Of a DNA stretch of 64,000 nucleotides, positions 23,547 through 35,665 are shown piece after piece. The notes under the pieces were generated by a model. That model searched no databases and was not told the DNA's origin. It saw only the letters and a list, made by a program, of their open reading frames with translations. The first letter of the stretch is position 1. Each line of letters starts with the position of its first letter. Both the position numbers and the translations under genes were made by a program. The stretch comes from Phocoena phocoena. Its lineage: Eukaryota > Chordata > Mammalia > Artiodactyla > Phocoenidae. Location: the NCBI RefSeq assembly GCF_963924675.1, contig NC_089220.1:58166639-58230638 (forward strand), in the 5' to 3' direction.

Positions 23547-26425
23547 TTGAGAAAAACAGAGTTTTGTTACGGCATAATTCTCCACACCATCTTCCCAACT
23601 TTGTACCCTAAGAACCTTTAAAAAGGAGATCACACTTTATTAATTTTCTTGCATGTAATGTAGCAAATATTCATTAATGCCAACCTCTAATTTCTTTTCA
23701 CCCTCTGCTTTTTAAAACAAATAACTTAATCAAAGACTTTATTTTTATATTATATTATTACCTTGAGAGTTAAATATAATAGGTAATGGCCAAATGACAA
23801 GGTGATATGTAGCCCATTGCTGAGCAGCAATCATTTTAAAATGGGTACCTTGATCCAAGGAAATAGAGATGACTGCTACAAACTGATAGAATACATGTTT
23901 TTCCAATTTGTTCATTGTGACCTTTACTATAGGTTTGGCAGTAAGGTATATAAATCTCAAATTAGAATACATCTAGACTTCTGAAAGGATCCATTAAAAT
24001 TTTCCATGGATAAATGGGTCCATTTGCCAACTATGACCAAGATACTGTCCTCCAAAGCAGTCATGCTGTGGCAAGCTTTAAATAAGTCTGATACACTAGC
24101 ATTCTGAAAAGTCTTTTGCAGCCATTGTTGCCTAAACTAGTGCATATTATTACATAAATATTAATTAATAAATGATTATATTGGTGATCACTTCATATAA
24201 TGTTTTTGTTTTGATATTCTGATTGGAAATTCTATTAGCCAAAGTTGGATCTACCTACCCTTCAGTAGAGAAAAAGAATGAAAGGAGAAAAGAAAAAGGA
24301 AATAAATGGGAAATTACAAATTTTAAGAGTAAAGAGAAAATCATATAAAATACATAGTACAATGACTAAGAAAGAGAAGTTGATAAAGATAAATATGTAA
24401 CAACAGAAAGAAAAATCTAACCATTTATTATGAATACATTCACTGAATCAACAATTCCTGCTTTTCATCACTTTCTTTTCATTCAGTCTAGATTGGGAGA
24501 TAGGGACAGTGGTAGCATCTTGCCATTGCAGAATATTTAACAGCCTGGGCCTACAGAAAGTTCCAGTAGTTACCTAACACAAAAGGTTTGCTCTGATGAC
24601 TTCAACATATAACTTTACTTATTTCAAAGCAGAAAGGCAGATTACTTACTGAGGGTTTCCCGTTATTTAAGATAAAGACAATCACTATAAAAGCAATCTA
24701 AACTATTATCTAAATCCAGATACACTTTTATTTAATTTATTTTACTTTTTCCTGTACTTCTCTTCCCATTTATTACGGGTTTAGTAATAACAAAAATGAT
24801 TTTAAAATGCAAGAAATACACATTAAGTCTAAAACTCAGTGAGACACTCCTCTTGGTTTCACTGTATTTGTTCTTTTTGGATACAGAGAACTCTGAGGAT
24901 TGTCGTGGTTCTCTCCTGATTCTAGCTGCTAATTTATTTATTGGCTTCTCTTCCTTATCCTTGAATCCTTTAAGTTTCCCAGAGCAATCTCATACATGAT
25001 ATATATTTGAACCCACTAAATAACTTTCAAATAAATTAGTCAGTTAAAACTGATCTGTAAACTTACAAGTTTCTTACGGTTTTGAAATGACAGGAACACA
25101 CAATTTGGTGAAATGTCATTTATAGAAACAGTACCTATTGATAAAATTATGAAGATTAATTAAATAATGATCATAGATTTTTTAATTTAAAATCATAATG
25201 TATTAATAAATGTTTACATGTATTTTAAATCAAGATTCCATTAACTAACACATGTTGTGGTAGAGAGCTTTCTGTTAACATGTTTGAAAAGCACCATATG
25301 AGACCTTGGGCAATTCTATTCCAATATATGCATTCTCCTTACATCAGTCTTCTCATTTTCTATACTACACTTTGAAAGATACTACAATTATGGCTTCTTT
25401 AAATAAAGATGGAAACCAGGAGTTGAGCAACTCATGTACTTCACCTTAGCTGAACTTCGACAGTCAAATAGCAATCAAAACTCTTGTGACCTTGCAATGA
25501 TTGTAACGCCAATCAGTAGAGGATGATTTGTGGCTTTAATAGAAACAAAGAGAACCTATTTTTTTAAAGTATGAACTTTAAAAGAATTCATGATTATAGA
25601 GATACTAGTAAAATTGGATTATTTTCTTAATACTGAGAATTGCAACTTTAAATTTTTTAAGAATTTAATTTGGAAGGCAAAGAATACCAGGTTCAATTAG
25701 TACTTTATAAGATTTTGTAAAGATTGATATTTTGCATTCTAATATTAAAATCAACTACATACTTAATGGATTACTTGTCTCTATTTCTACACTGGGTTTA
25801 TGCAACTTTGAAAGATAAAAAAAATCAGGTAATTTAGAGTAAAATATTTGGTTAACTAAAATTTACTGCCTTGTTTAAAATTTTACAAAAATATGCCTGG
25901 TCAATGGGAAAGATATTAATTCAGGCTTTGAATAAACATTATACTATTTTTTCTAAAATAATTTCAATTAGCAATAAAAAATTCCTATAAGTTAAAAGAC
26001 ACATTAATATTTTGAACAAATTTTCTTTAACTTATGAAAATTAGGTGTCTGTTTCAAACATTTAGTGATCATAAAAATAATAAATTCATAACACATAAAA
26101 TATTAAAAATAAATTCACCTAGAAGAAACAAAGCTTGCCCATAATTCTCAAATAGAAGATAATGAATATTTGCTGTATTTCTCATCACTCATTTTTCTGT
26201 ACGCTTTTTCTTTTCCCTTTTTTTAACATAGTAAGTTTGCATTGTTTTAAATACTAATTTTTTCACCAGTATACCCTGAACCCTTTTCAATAGCAGTAAA
26301 AGGTCTTCTAAAACATAATTATTAATATCTGAATGTTATTTTGGCATATAAATATACCATAATGTACTTAATCCAATACATATTTTTAAAATAATATTAA
26401 AACATGTACACACTGCTATATTTAA
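23547..26425. other. AT-rich DNA, no gene seen
   Basis: A long AT-rich stretch with many A/T runs and a purine-rich section at 24265-24330. No exon, RNA gene or assigned repeat. Confidence 0.5.
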
Positions 26426-26850
26426 AATGGATAACCAACAAGAACCTACTGTATAGCAGAGGGAACTCTGCTCAGTATTATGTAACAACCCAAAGGGGAA
26501 AAGAATTTGAAAAAGAATAGATACATGTATATGTCTAACTGAATCACTTTGCTGTATACCTGAAACTAACACAACATTTGTTTTTTGTTTTGTTTTTTTT
26601 TTTTTGCTGTACGCGGGCCTCTCACTGTTGTGGCCTCTCCCATTGCGGAGCACAGGCTCTGGACGCGCAGGCTCAGCGGCCATGGCTCACGGGCCCAGCC
26701 GCTCCACGGCATGTCGGATCTTCCCGGACCGGGGCACGAACCTGCGTCCCCTGCATCAGCAGGCGGACTCTCAACCACTGCGCAACCAGGGAAGCCCCAC
26801 AACATTTTAAATCAATTATACTCCAATATAAAACAAAAAGTTAAATAAAA
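26426..26850 (+). mobile_element. L1 LINE 3' end, split by a SINE
   Basis: The left part (26426-26579) reads as an L1 3' UTR ('caagaacctactgtatagca', 'actgaatcactttgctgtat', 'ctgaaactaacacaac'). The right part (26798-26850) gives the L1 end ('atcaattatactccaatata') and an A-rich tail. The gap is filled by a minus-strand CHR-2 SINE. A minus-strand frame of 115 codons (26336-26683) runs across the L1-SINE junction and is an artefact. Confidence 0.85.
26580..26797 (-). mobile_element. CHR-2 type SINE
   Basis: A complete copy in minus orientation with T run at 26580-26605 and head at 26797. A 10-base target-site duplication (cacaacattt) lies at 26570-26579 and 26798-26807. It is inserted into L1 3' UTR sequence, so it is younger than that L1. 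Confidence 0.93.
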
Positions 26851-27099
26851 AAAGCATACAGTTTTTTTCCCCTAAACATGCATGATCTTTTTTCCAGTAC
26901 TCTGGTAGTTTTTGATTAGCTGCAATAATTTCCCCTCATGGTGTTTGTGGTCACCAGATTGCAGGTGACTAGATCATCATACTTAAAAGAATGAAGCTAT
27001 ATGTTTACTTATATAAATTAGGTAAGGGAAAAAATTAAAGTAAGATAGAACTGTATTTTAAAATTAGAACTTCATTCTTTGAAAACTAAAGTTGGTTTT

Positions 27100-27302
27100 T
27101 TTTTTTTTTTTTTTGTACGTGAGCCTCTCACTGTTGTGGCCTCTCCCGTTGCGGAGCACAGGCTCCAGACGCGCAGGCTCAACGGCCATGGCTCACGGGC
27201 CCAACCGCTCCGCAGCATATGGGATCTTCGCGGACCGGGGCACGAACCCATGTCCCCTGCATCGGTAGGCAGACTCTCAACCACTGCGCCACCAGGGAAG
27301 CC
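27100..27302 (-). mobile_element. CHR-2 type SINE
   Basis: A complete minus-strand copy. A 14-base target-site duplication (ctaaagttggtttt) lies at 27086-27099 and 27303-27316. The T run next to the left duplicate makes that border uncertain by a few bases. It sits 300 bases from the previous SINE in the same orientation. Confidence 0.93.
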
Positions 27303-27316
27303 CTAAAGTTGGTTTT

Positions 27317-28851
27317 GTTCTTTAAAATCATGTTTTATCTATTCAGTAGATAAGCCTCAACACAAGAAGAACTGTAATGTGGTTCTCTAGAAAGGTTATT
27401 TCTGAAATACTAAAGAAGGACACCTAGCCCATCATCCCTGCATATGGGGACCAGGATTAATTATTAACTACCATAAATGCCAAGGGAAGAGATGAATGTT
27501 TTGTAAAGGTGACACACAAAATCAAAATATCCTTTAGTCAAGGGATTCAAGGGATATTTGAGAAGGATGTTCAGACACCTGAGAGTTCTACTCAGCATTT
27601 CAGCTTTAGCAAATACTCTATCAGGCTATTGCCATATGATTCTTTGAGATTTAGTGAAGTAGTTAACATCAAGAGGACAGATTTCACAAAATTATAGGAT
27701 ATCCCATCATTGTGAAATTGTCCAAACAATTCAGCAACAGAGAATTTGGATCTATAAGAGGTTTTGTCTGATATCATTTAGTATAATGGCCATTCCTGCA
27801 TAAATAGACCTTGTGATTCAGGATAGTGAAACTATGTAGTTTTTCTTTAAAATGTATAAATATACTTTAATTATTCTTTATTCATTTTCTTGCTTTTAAT
27901 ACTGATGGTTAAATTTAGGTGTCTTAACCAAACACTGACTTAAATTAGTTTTCTTCTTTGTATTATTAAGGCTAGGCTGCACTGACAGATAGATCCCTAA
28001 AATTGTAAATGCTTAAATGCAAAAAAAAATATTTTTTTTTAGTTTATAGAACAGAAAAATGGTTGGTGGCAGCCTAGGCCATCTTCAATACATGTCTTAC
28101 AAATTAATTCTGTGGGTTTCCATCTTGGCCAAAGAGAAGAGGAAAGAGCAGGGAGAAGCATGGGGGCCAGTTTTCATAGTCCTGGCCTGTAAGTGGCAAA
28201 CATCCCTTCCTCTCCTATTTCGTTGGTTAGAACTCAGTTTCAAGGTCACACCAAGTAACAAGAAAGCTTAGGAAATGTGGTCTACCTGCTGCACAGGAGA
28301 AGGGGAAATGGATCTTTTAAAACAATTATCAGCTTCTTTAGAATCTTCAAAACTAAAGAGCCTGTATGAAAATAAATGCCAGCTCATATCATGTTCCAGT
28401 TTTCTGAAGAAGTTCTTCATGACTAAATTCTTAGGAAATTCAATTGATATTAATATCTTCAAAAGTCTGAAAATCAACTGAGCACACACACACAAAAAAC
28501 TATGGCTAGTTTACTCCTTAAACATTTTCTTTTGAAAATATTGACATAGGCAAAAAAAAAAAAAAAGAACTTATACCCATCAAAATTTTCAAAAATCATA
28601 ATGTCATTTGAGGAAAAGTTTAAGAAGATTCATCTGAAAAGTCAAGGCTAAATTCTGATGCCCCAGAAATTGTATCACTTTTGAGGATATAATTTGGATT
28701 TTCTAGATCATTTTTTCATCTGGAGTCATGAAAAAAATCAATATTCATAGCTCAGAGTTGTTGTAAAGATATTTCATTTAATCTAATGTAAAAGAACAAT
28801 GCTCCATTCTAGTATTCACACAGCATGCATCTTCATACATTTTCTAGTACT
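27317..28851. other. AT-rich DNA, no gene seen
   Basis: No gene or confident repeat. Short open frames on both strands near 28268-28495 mirror each other and carry no domain. Confidence 0.5.
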
Positions 28852-29030
28852 GCCAGTGGTTCTCAAACTTTAATGTGAATTCAGATCATCTGAGGTTTAA
28901 GGTACAAACACAAATCCATGTACTTGCTTTCTGAGGTCCCGACTCTTTGGAGTCAGAGTCTCCATGTTTCACAAGTACATGAGGTACTTCTGATACAAGA
29001 GACCCAGAGACCAAGTTTATAGCACAGAGT
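28852..29030 (+). mobile_element. MER5A-like hAT-Charlie DNA element
   Basis: It begins with the terminal inverted repeat pattern 'cagtggttctcaaactttaa' (28855) and continues with 'cagatcatctgagg'. The remainder is diverged. The 3' inverted repeat is not clear, so the right border is approximate. Non-autonomous; no transposase. Confidence 0.7.
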
Positions 29031-29204
29031 TAGACCTCAGTGTCTTTGAAGTGTGAACATCCATCCTATATCATTTTGTATTTCTCAAAACTGGGACAAT
29101 GTTTTCCCCATATTGAGCACTTAATTAGTGACTGTTAAAGAATAAATACTTTAGTGTAATTTAAACATAAATTTAAAAAATTAAAATAACTGTTTGTAAA
29201 AAAA

Positions 29205-29400
29205 GACACCTCTGCTACTTATTTTTTGATGTGATCAAGTCATATAATTCTCTGGATTTCAGTTTCTAAGCCTGCCAAATGAGAATTATACATATCCTTG
29301 TATGGTGTTGAAAAGATTAGATAAAATGTATACATAGTGTTTTGTACAAAGTAGACACTAAATTTATAATAGATCTTATAATTATTCTATTTTTCAGGTA
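29205..29400 (+). repeat. MIR SINE
   Basis: MIR core segments in forward order: 'gtgatcaagtcatataattc', 'gtttctaagcctgccaaatg', then 'ggtgttgaaaagattagata' and 'ttgtacaaagtagacactaa'. Diverged but colinear with the core. Confidence 0.6.
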
Positions 29401-30520
29401 TATTAACTATATTTAATTCATTTAAGTTTCACCTAGATAATATACAACCTAGTAATCAAAATATATATGTTTTTCACATTTAGATCATATGTAAAAGGGG
29501 AATTTGATCGATATAATTTTTTAAAGAGATATAATTCCTCAGTGATGTTGGAGTACATTTAAAAAGTACAGAAATATAGTGACTAGGCTAAAGATTTGAT
29601 GTTAACTTTTCAAACTTAAACAATCCACTTTATTTATCTGAGATTCTATTTTCTTAATTAAACAATGAAGAAGTAAGCATAAATGAAGTGGAAGGCACCT
29701 TCAATTGTAAATTCTATGATGATATGGCCCTTCTAAGAAATCATATTGAATGAAATAGAGTCACATGTCAGAACTTGAAATCCCTTTTTCCCTATATAGT
29801 ATCAATATTTAAAAATGTAATAGAAAGTAAATTAGTATTTAAATAAAAACATGTCTAATTGAATTTAATTGAATATATAATTCGAAGAAAAACAAAGTCA
29901 TTCCATTTTAAAATTTTATCTTTCTGTGGTATTTCTGAAGTTCCCAAAGTGTCTTAGATGTGTTCCATATGTTACAAATGAAACATTTTTCTACCAATTT
30001 TCACACTAGAGAAAACATTTCAAAAACTAAAGTTATGCTCAATATAATCTGCTGAAATTACATTTGAATAATAATATATAAATCATTTTCAACATGATAA
30101 TTAACCCAAAGCTATCTGGTATTAAATTGCCTAAGAGACCAATACCTAGTGTTCCCTTAATCGTCACTTACAGGAAATATTGCTGGGAAGAGTGCAGGGA
30201 TGGTTTACTCTGGAGTTGCAAATCGCGTTCATGTGTTTCATTATCTACTTCCTTGTTATTCTCAGCATAACACAGTCTGATATTTCATTGTTGTTCTATT
30301 TTATTTAATAACCAAAGGACAGTTTACAAACCCATATTGTATGCCATATCTCTTCTATAATTATAATTTATTTTTAATTAAATATAAAGGGCACTCAAAA
30401 TTGCTTCTTTTTCCAGTAACACATTATTTCAGTAAGCTTTCTATTATATTCTGGTATATACACATTATATCACACTATTATACAACATCATGAATACTTT
30501 ATATTCATAAATTTGGGAAT
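29401..30520. other. AT-rich DNA, no gene seen
   Basis: Very AT-rich. Nothing recognised. Confidence 0.5.
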
Positions 30521-30533
30521 TATATGTTTACTT
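30521..30533. repeat. Target-site duplication of the 7.2-kb L1 (left copy)
   Basis: A 13-base sequence, tatatgtttactt, identical to 37781-37793. It marks the 3' border of the minus-strand L1. Confidence 0.9.
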
Positions 30534-30910
30534 GTTTTATTTAAAAAAATATTTTAACATCTTTATTGGAGTATATTTACAATGGCGTGTTAGTTTCTGT
30601 TTTATAACAAAGTGAATCAGCTATACATATACATATATATATATCCCCATATCTCCTCCCTCTTGCTTCTCCCTCCCATCACCCCTATCCCAGGCCTCTA
30701 GGTGGTCACAAAGCACTCAGCTGATCTCCCTGTGCTATGTGGCTGCTTCCCACTAGCTATTTTACATTTGGTAGTATATATATGTACATGCCACTCTCTC
30801 ACTTTGTCCCAGCTTACACTTCCCCCTCCCTGTGTCCTCAAGCCCATTCTCTATTTCTGCGTCTTTAATCATGTCCTGTCCCTGGGTTCTTCAGAATCTT
30901 TTTTTTTTTT
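30534..30910 (-). other. L1 3' UTR and degenerate A-rich tail
   Basis: Follows the ORF2 stop at 30911. It contains an A run at the start, the G-rich polypurine segment (C/T-rich on the plus strand at about 30650-30700) and the L1 terminal sequence next to the tail. The same landmarks occur at the L1 3' ends at 13586 and 43400. Confidence 0.85.
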
Positions 30911-33900
30911 TTAGATTTCATATATATGTATTAGCATATGGTATTTGTCTTTTTGTTTCTGACTTACTTCACTCTGTATGACAGACTCTATGTCCATCCA
31001 CCTCACTACAAATAACTCAATTTCGTTTCTTTTAATGGCTTAGTAATATTCCATTGTACATATGTGCCACATCTTCTTTATCCATTCATCTGTCGATGGA
31101 CACTTAGGTTGCTTCCATGTCCTGGCTATTGTAAATAGAGCTGCAATGAACATTGTGGTACATGACTTTTTGAATTATGGTTTTCTCAGAGTATATGCCC
31201 AGTAGTGGGGTAGCTGGATCATATGGTACTGCTATTTTTGGTTTTTAAGGAACCTCCATACGGTTCTCCATAGTGGCTCTATCAATTTACATTCCCACCA
31301 ACAGTACAAGAAGGTTCCCTTTTCTCCACACCCTCTCCAGCATTTATTGTTTGTAGATTTTTTGATGATGGACATTTTGACTGGTGTGACGTGATACTAC
31401 ATTTCAGTTTTGATTTGCATTTATGTAATGATTAGTGATGTTGAGCATCCTTTCATGTGTTTGTTGGCAACCTGTATAATATCTTTGGAGAAATGTCTAT
31501 TTAGGTTTTCAGCCAATTTTTGTATTAGGTTTTGTTTCCTTGATATTGAGCTGCATGAACTGCTTGTAAAATTTGGAGATTAATCCTTTGTCAGTTTCTT
31601 CATTTGCAAATACTTTCTCCCATTTTGAGGGTTGTCTTTTCAACTTGTTTATGGTTTCCTTTGCTGTGCAAAACCTTTTAAGTTTCATTAGGTATCATTT
31701 ATTTTTGTTTTTATTTCCATTTCTCTAGGAGGTGGGTCAAAAGAGGACCTTGCTGTGATTTATGTCATAGAGTGTTCTGCCTATGTTTTCCTCTAAGAGT
31801 TTTATAGTATCTGGCCTTACATTTAGGTCTTTAATCCATTTTGAGTTTATTTTGTGTATGGTGTTAGGGAATGTTCTAATTTCATTCTTTTACATGTAGC
31901 TGTCCAGTTTTCCCAGCACAACTTATTGAAGAGGCTGTCTTTTCTCCATTGTATATTCTTGCCTCCTTTATCAAAAATAAGGTGACCATTTGTGCATGGG
32001 TTTATCTCTGGGCTTTCTATCTGGTTACATTGATCTATATTTCTGTTTTTATGCCAGTACCATACTGCCTTGATTACTGTAGCTTTGTAGTATAGTCTGA
32101 AGTCAGGGAGTCCGACTCCTCCAGCTCCATTTTTCTTTCTCAAGATTGCTTTCGCTATTCAGGGTCTTTTGTGTTTCCATACAAATTGTGAAAATTTTTG
32201 TTCTAGTTCTGTGAAAAATGCCATTGGTAGTTTGATATGGATTGCATTGAATCTGTAGATTGCTTTGGGTAGTGCAGTCATTTTCACAATGTTGATTCTT
32301 CCAATCCAAGAATATGGTATATCTCTCCATCTGTTTGAATCATCGTTAATTTCTTTCACCAGTGTCTTAAGTGTTCTGCATACAGGTCTTTTGTCTCCTT
32401 GAGTAGGTTTATTCCTAGGTACTTTATTCTTTTTTGTTGCAATGGTAAATGGGAGTGATTCCTTAATTTATCTTTCAGATTTTTCATCGTTAGTGTATAG
32501 GAATGCAAGAGATTTCTGTGCATTAATTTTCTATCCTGCTACTTTACCAAATTCATTGATTAGCTCTAGTAGTTTTGTGGCAGCATCTTTAGGATTCTAT
32601 ATTTATAGTATCATGTAATCTTCAGATAGTGACAGCTTTATTTCTTCTTTTCTGATTTGGATTCCTTTTACTTCTTTTCCTTCTCTTGCTGTGGCTAAAA
32701 CTTCCAAAACTATGTTGAATAATAGTGGTGAGAGTGGACAACCTTGTCTTCTTCCTGATCTTAGAGGAAACGATTTCATTTTTTCACCATTAAGAATGAT
32801 GTTGACTCTGGGTTTGTCATATATGGCCTTTATTATATTGAGGTACATTCCCTCTATGCCTACATTCTGGAGGGTTTTTATCATAAATGGGTGTTGAATT
32901 TTCTCAAAATCTTTCTCTGCATCTATTGAGATGATCGTATGGTTTTTCTCCTTCAATTTGTTAATATGGCGTATCACGTTGATTGATTTGCATATATTGA
33001 AGAATCCTTGCATTCCTGGAATAAACCCCACTTGATCATGGTGTATGATCCTTTTAATATGCTGTTGGATTCTGTTTGCTAGTATTTTGTTGAGGATTTT
33101 TGCATCTATGTTCATCAGTGATATTGACCTGTAGTTTTCCTGCTTTGTGACATCTTTTTTTCTGGTTTTGGTATCAGTGTGATGGTGATCTCATAGAATG
33201 GTTTGGGAGTGTTCCTCCCTCTGCTACATTTTGGAAGAGTTTGAGAAGGATAGGTGTTACCTCTCCTCTAAATATTTGATAGAATTCGCCTGTGAATCCA
33301 TCTGGTCCTGGGCTTTTCTTTGTAGGAAGATTTTTAATCACAGTCTCAATTTCAGTGCATGTGATTGTTCTGTTTATATTTTCTCTTTCTTCCTGGTTCA
33401 GTCTCAGAAGGTTGTGCTTTTCTAAGAATTTGTCCATTTCTTCCAGGTTGCCCATTTTACTGGAATATAGTTGCTTTCAGTAATCTGTCATGATCCTGTG
33501 TATTTCTGGAGTATCAGTTGTTACTTCTCCTTCATTTCTAATTCTATTGATTTGTGTCTTCTCCCTTTTTTCTTCATGAGTGTGGCTAATGGTTTATCAA
33601 TTTGTTTACCTTCTCAAAGAACCAGCTTTTTGTTTTATTGATCTTTGCTATTGTTTCCTTCATTTCTTTTTCATATATTTCAGATCTGATCTTTATGATT
33701 TCTTTTCTTCTCCTAACTTTGGGGTTTTCTTGTTTTCCTTTCTCTAATTGTTTTAGGTGTAAGGTTAGGTTGTTTATTTGAGATGTTTCCTGTTTCTTGA
33801 AGTATGATTGTATTGCTATAAACTTCCTTCTTAGAAGTGCTTTTGCTGCATCCCATAGGTTTTGGGTCATTGTGTTTTCGTTGTCATTTGCCTCTAGCTA

Positions 33901-34717
33901 TTTTTTATTTCCTCTTTGATTTCTTCAGTGATCTCTTGGTTATTAAGTAGTGTATTATTTAGTCTCCATGTGTTTGTATTTTTTAAAATTTTTTCCTGTA
34001 ATTGATATCTAGTCTCATAGTGTTGTGGTCAAAAAAGGCACTTGATATGATTTCAATTTTCTTAAATTTACCGAGTCTTGATTTGTGACCCAGGATATGG
34101 TCTATCTTGGAGAATGTTCCACGAACACATGAGAAGAAAGTTTATTCTGTTGTTTTTGGATGGAATGTCTTGTAAATATCAATTAAGTCCATCTTCTTTA
34201 ATGTATCAATTAAAGCTTGTGTTTCCTTACTTATTTTCATTGGATGATCTGTCCATTGGTGAAAGTGGGGTTAAAGTCCCCTACTACGATTGTGTTACTG
34301 TCTATTTCCCCTTTTATGGTTGTTAGCATTTGCCTTATATATTGAGGTGCTCCTATGTTGGGTGCATAAATATTTACAATTGTTCTATCTTCTTCTTGGA
34401 TAGATCCCTTGATCATTACATAGTGTCCTTCTTTTTCTCTTGTAATTACTCTTGTAATAGTCTTTATTTTAGTCTCTTTTGTCTGATATGAGAATTACTA
34501 CTCCAGCTTTCTTTTGATTTCCATTTGCATGGACTATCTTTTTCCATCCCCTCACTTTCCGTCTGTATATGTCCCTATGTCTGAAATGGCTCTCTTGTAG
34601 ACAGCATATATATGGGTCTTGTTTTTGTGTCCATTCAGCCAGACTATTCCTTTAGGTTGTAGCATTTAATCCATTTACATTCAAGGTGGTTATCGATATG
34701 TATGTTCCTATTACCAT
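30911..34717 (-). pseudogene. L1 ORF2 (endonuclease-reverse transcriptase), disabled
   Basis: ORF2p nicks target DNA and reverse-transcribes L1 RNA. The start ATG at 34717-34715 leads into the endonuclease N-terminus (SITTLNVNGLNA), but an in-frame stop follows at codon 22. Open fragments further on match ORF2 in order: 33870-33586 (after the endonuclease), 33455-33174 (with SPGPDGF), 33115-32603 (RT, with GFIPGMQG and [12 protein letters not shown]), 32330-32103 and 32143-31847 (C-terminal part). The catalytic box that is FADD in active L1s reads SEDY at 32626-32615, so the second aspartate is lost. The end (stop at 30913-30911) gives a total length of 3,807 bases, close to a normal ORF2, so damage is mainly small indels and point changes. 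Confidence 0.92.
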
Positions 34718-34775
34718 TTTCTTAATTGTTTTGGGCTTGTTATTGTAGGACTTTTCCATCTGTTGTGTTTCCTGC

Positions 34776-35665
34776 CTAGAGAAGTTCCTTTAACATTTAT
34801 TGTAAAGCTGGTTTGGTGGTGCTGAATTCTCTCAGCTTTTGCTTGTCTGTAAAGGTTTTACTTTCTGCATAGAATATGAATGAGATCCTGCTGGGTAGAG
34901 TAATCTTGGTTGTAGTTTTATCCCTTTCATCACTTTATATATGTCCTGCCACTCCCTTCTGGCTTGCAGAGTTTCTGCTGAAAGATCAGCTGTTAACCTT
35001 ATGGGAATTCCCTTGTATGTTACTTGTTTTTCCCTTGCTACTTCTAATATTTTTTCTTAGTATTTAATTTTTGATAGTTTGATTAATATGTGCCTTAGAG
35101 TGTTTCTCCCTGGATTTATGCTGTATGGGATTCTCTGTGCTTCCTGGACTTGATTCACTATTTTCTTTCCCATATTAGGGAAGTTTTCAACTATAATCTT
35201 TTCAAATATTTTCTCAGTCTCTTTCTTTTTCTCTTCTTCTTCTGGGACCCCTATAATTCGAATGTCGGTGCATTTAATGTTTTGCAACAGGTCTCTGAGA
35301 CTGTTCTGATTCTTTTCTTTCTTTTTTCTTTATTCTGCTCTGGGGTAGTTATTTCCACTAATTTATCTTCCAGATCATTTATCCGTTCTTCTGCCTCAGT
35401 TATTCAGCTAATGATTCCTTCTAGAGATTTTTACATTTCTTTTATCGTGTTGTTCATCATTGTTTCTTTGCTCTTTAGTTCTTCTAGGTCCTTCTTAAAT
35501 GTTTCTTGTATTTTCTCCATTCTATTTCCAAGATTTTCAGATCATCTTTACTATCATTACTCTGAATTATTTTTCAGGTAGACTGCCTTTTTCCTCTTCA
35601 TTTGATTGGTCTGGTGGGTTTTTGCCTCGCTCCTTCATCTGCTGTGTGTTTCTCTGTCTTCTCAT
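34776..35665 (-). pseudogene. L1 ORF1 (RNA-binding chaperone), disabled
   Basis: ORF1p is the L1 RNA-binding protein: an N-terminal coiled coil, a central RRM and a C-terminal domain. It forms trimers that coat L1 RNA in the cytoplasm. The start at 35665 gives MRRQRNTQQMKERG and so on, typical of mammalian L1 ORF1, but codon 33 is a stop (35569-35567), with more stops soon after. The RRM part is still open at 35287-35057 (DIRIIGVPEEEE, NFPN, VQEAQR), then broken at a stop after KLSKIKY. The end at 34776 is placed at the tag stop of the C-terminal domain. Plus-strand frames of 143 and 128 codons at 35150-35885 are antisense shadows. Confidence 0.9.
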
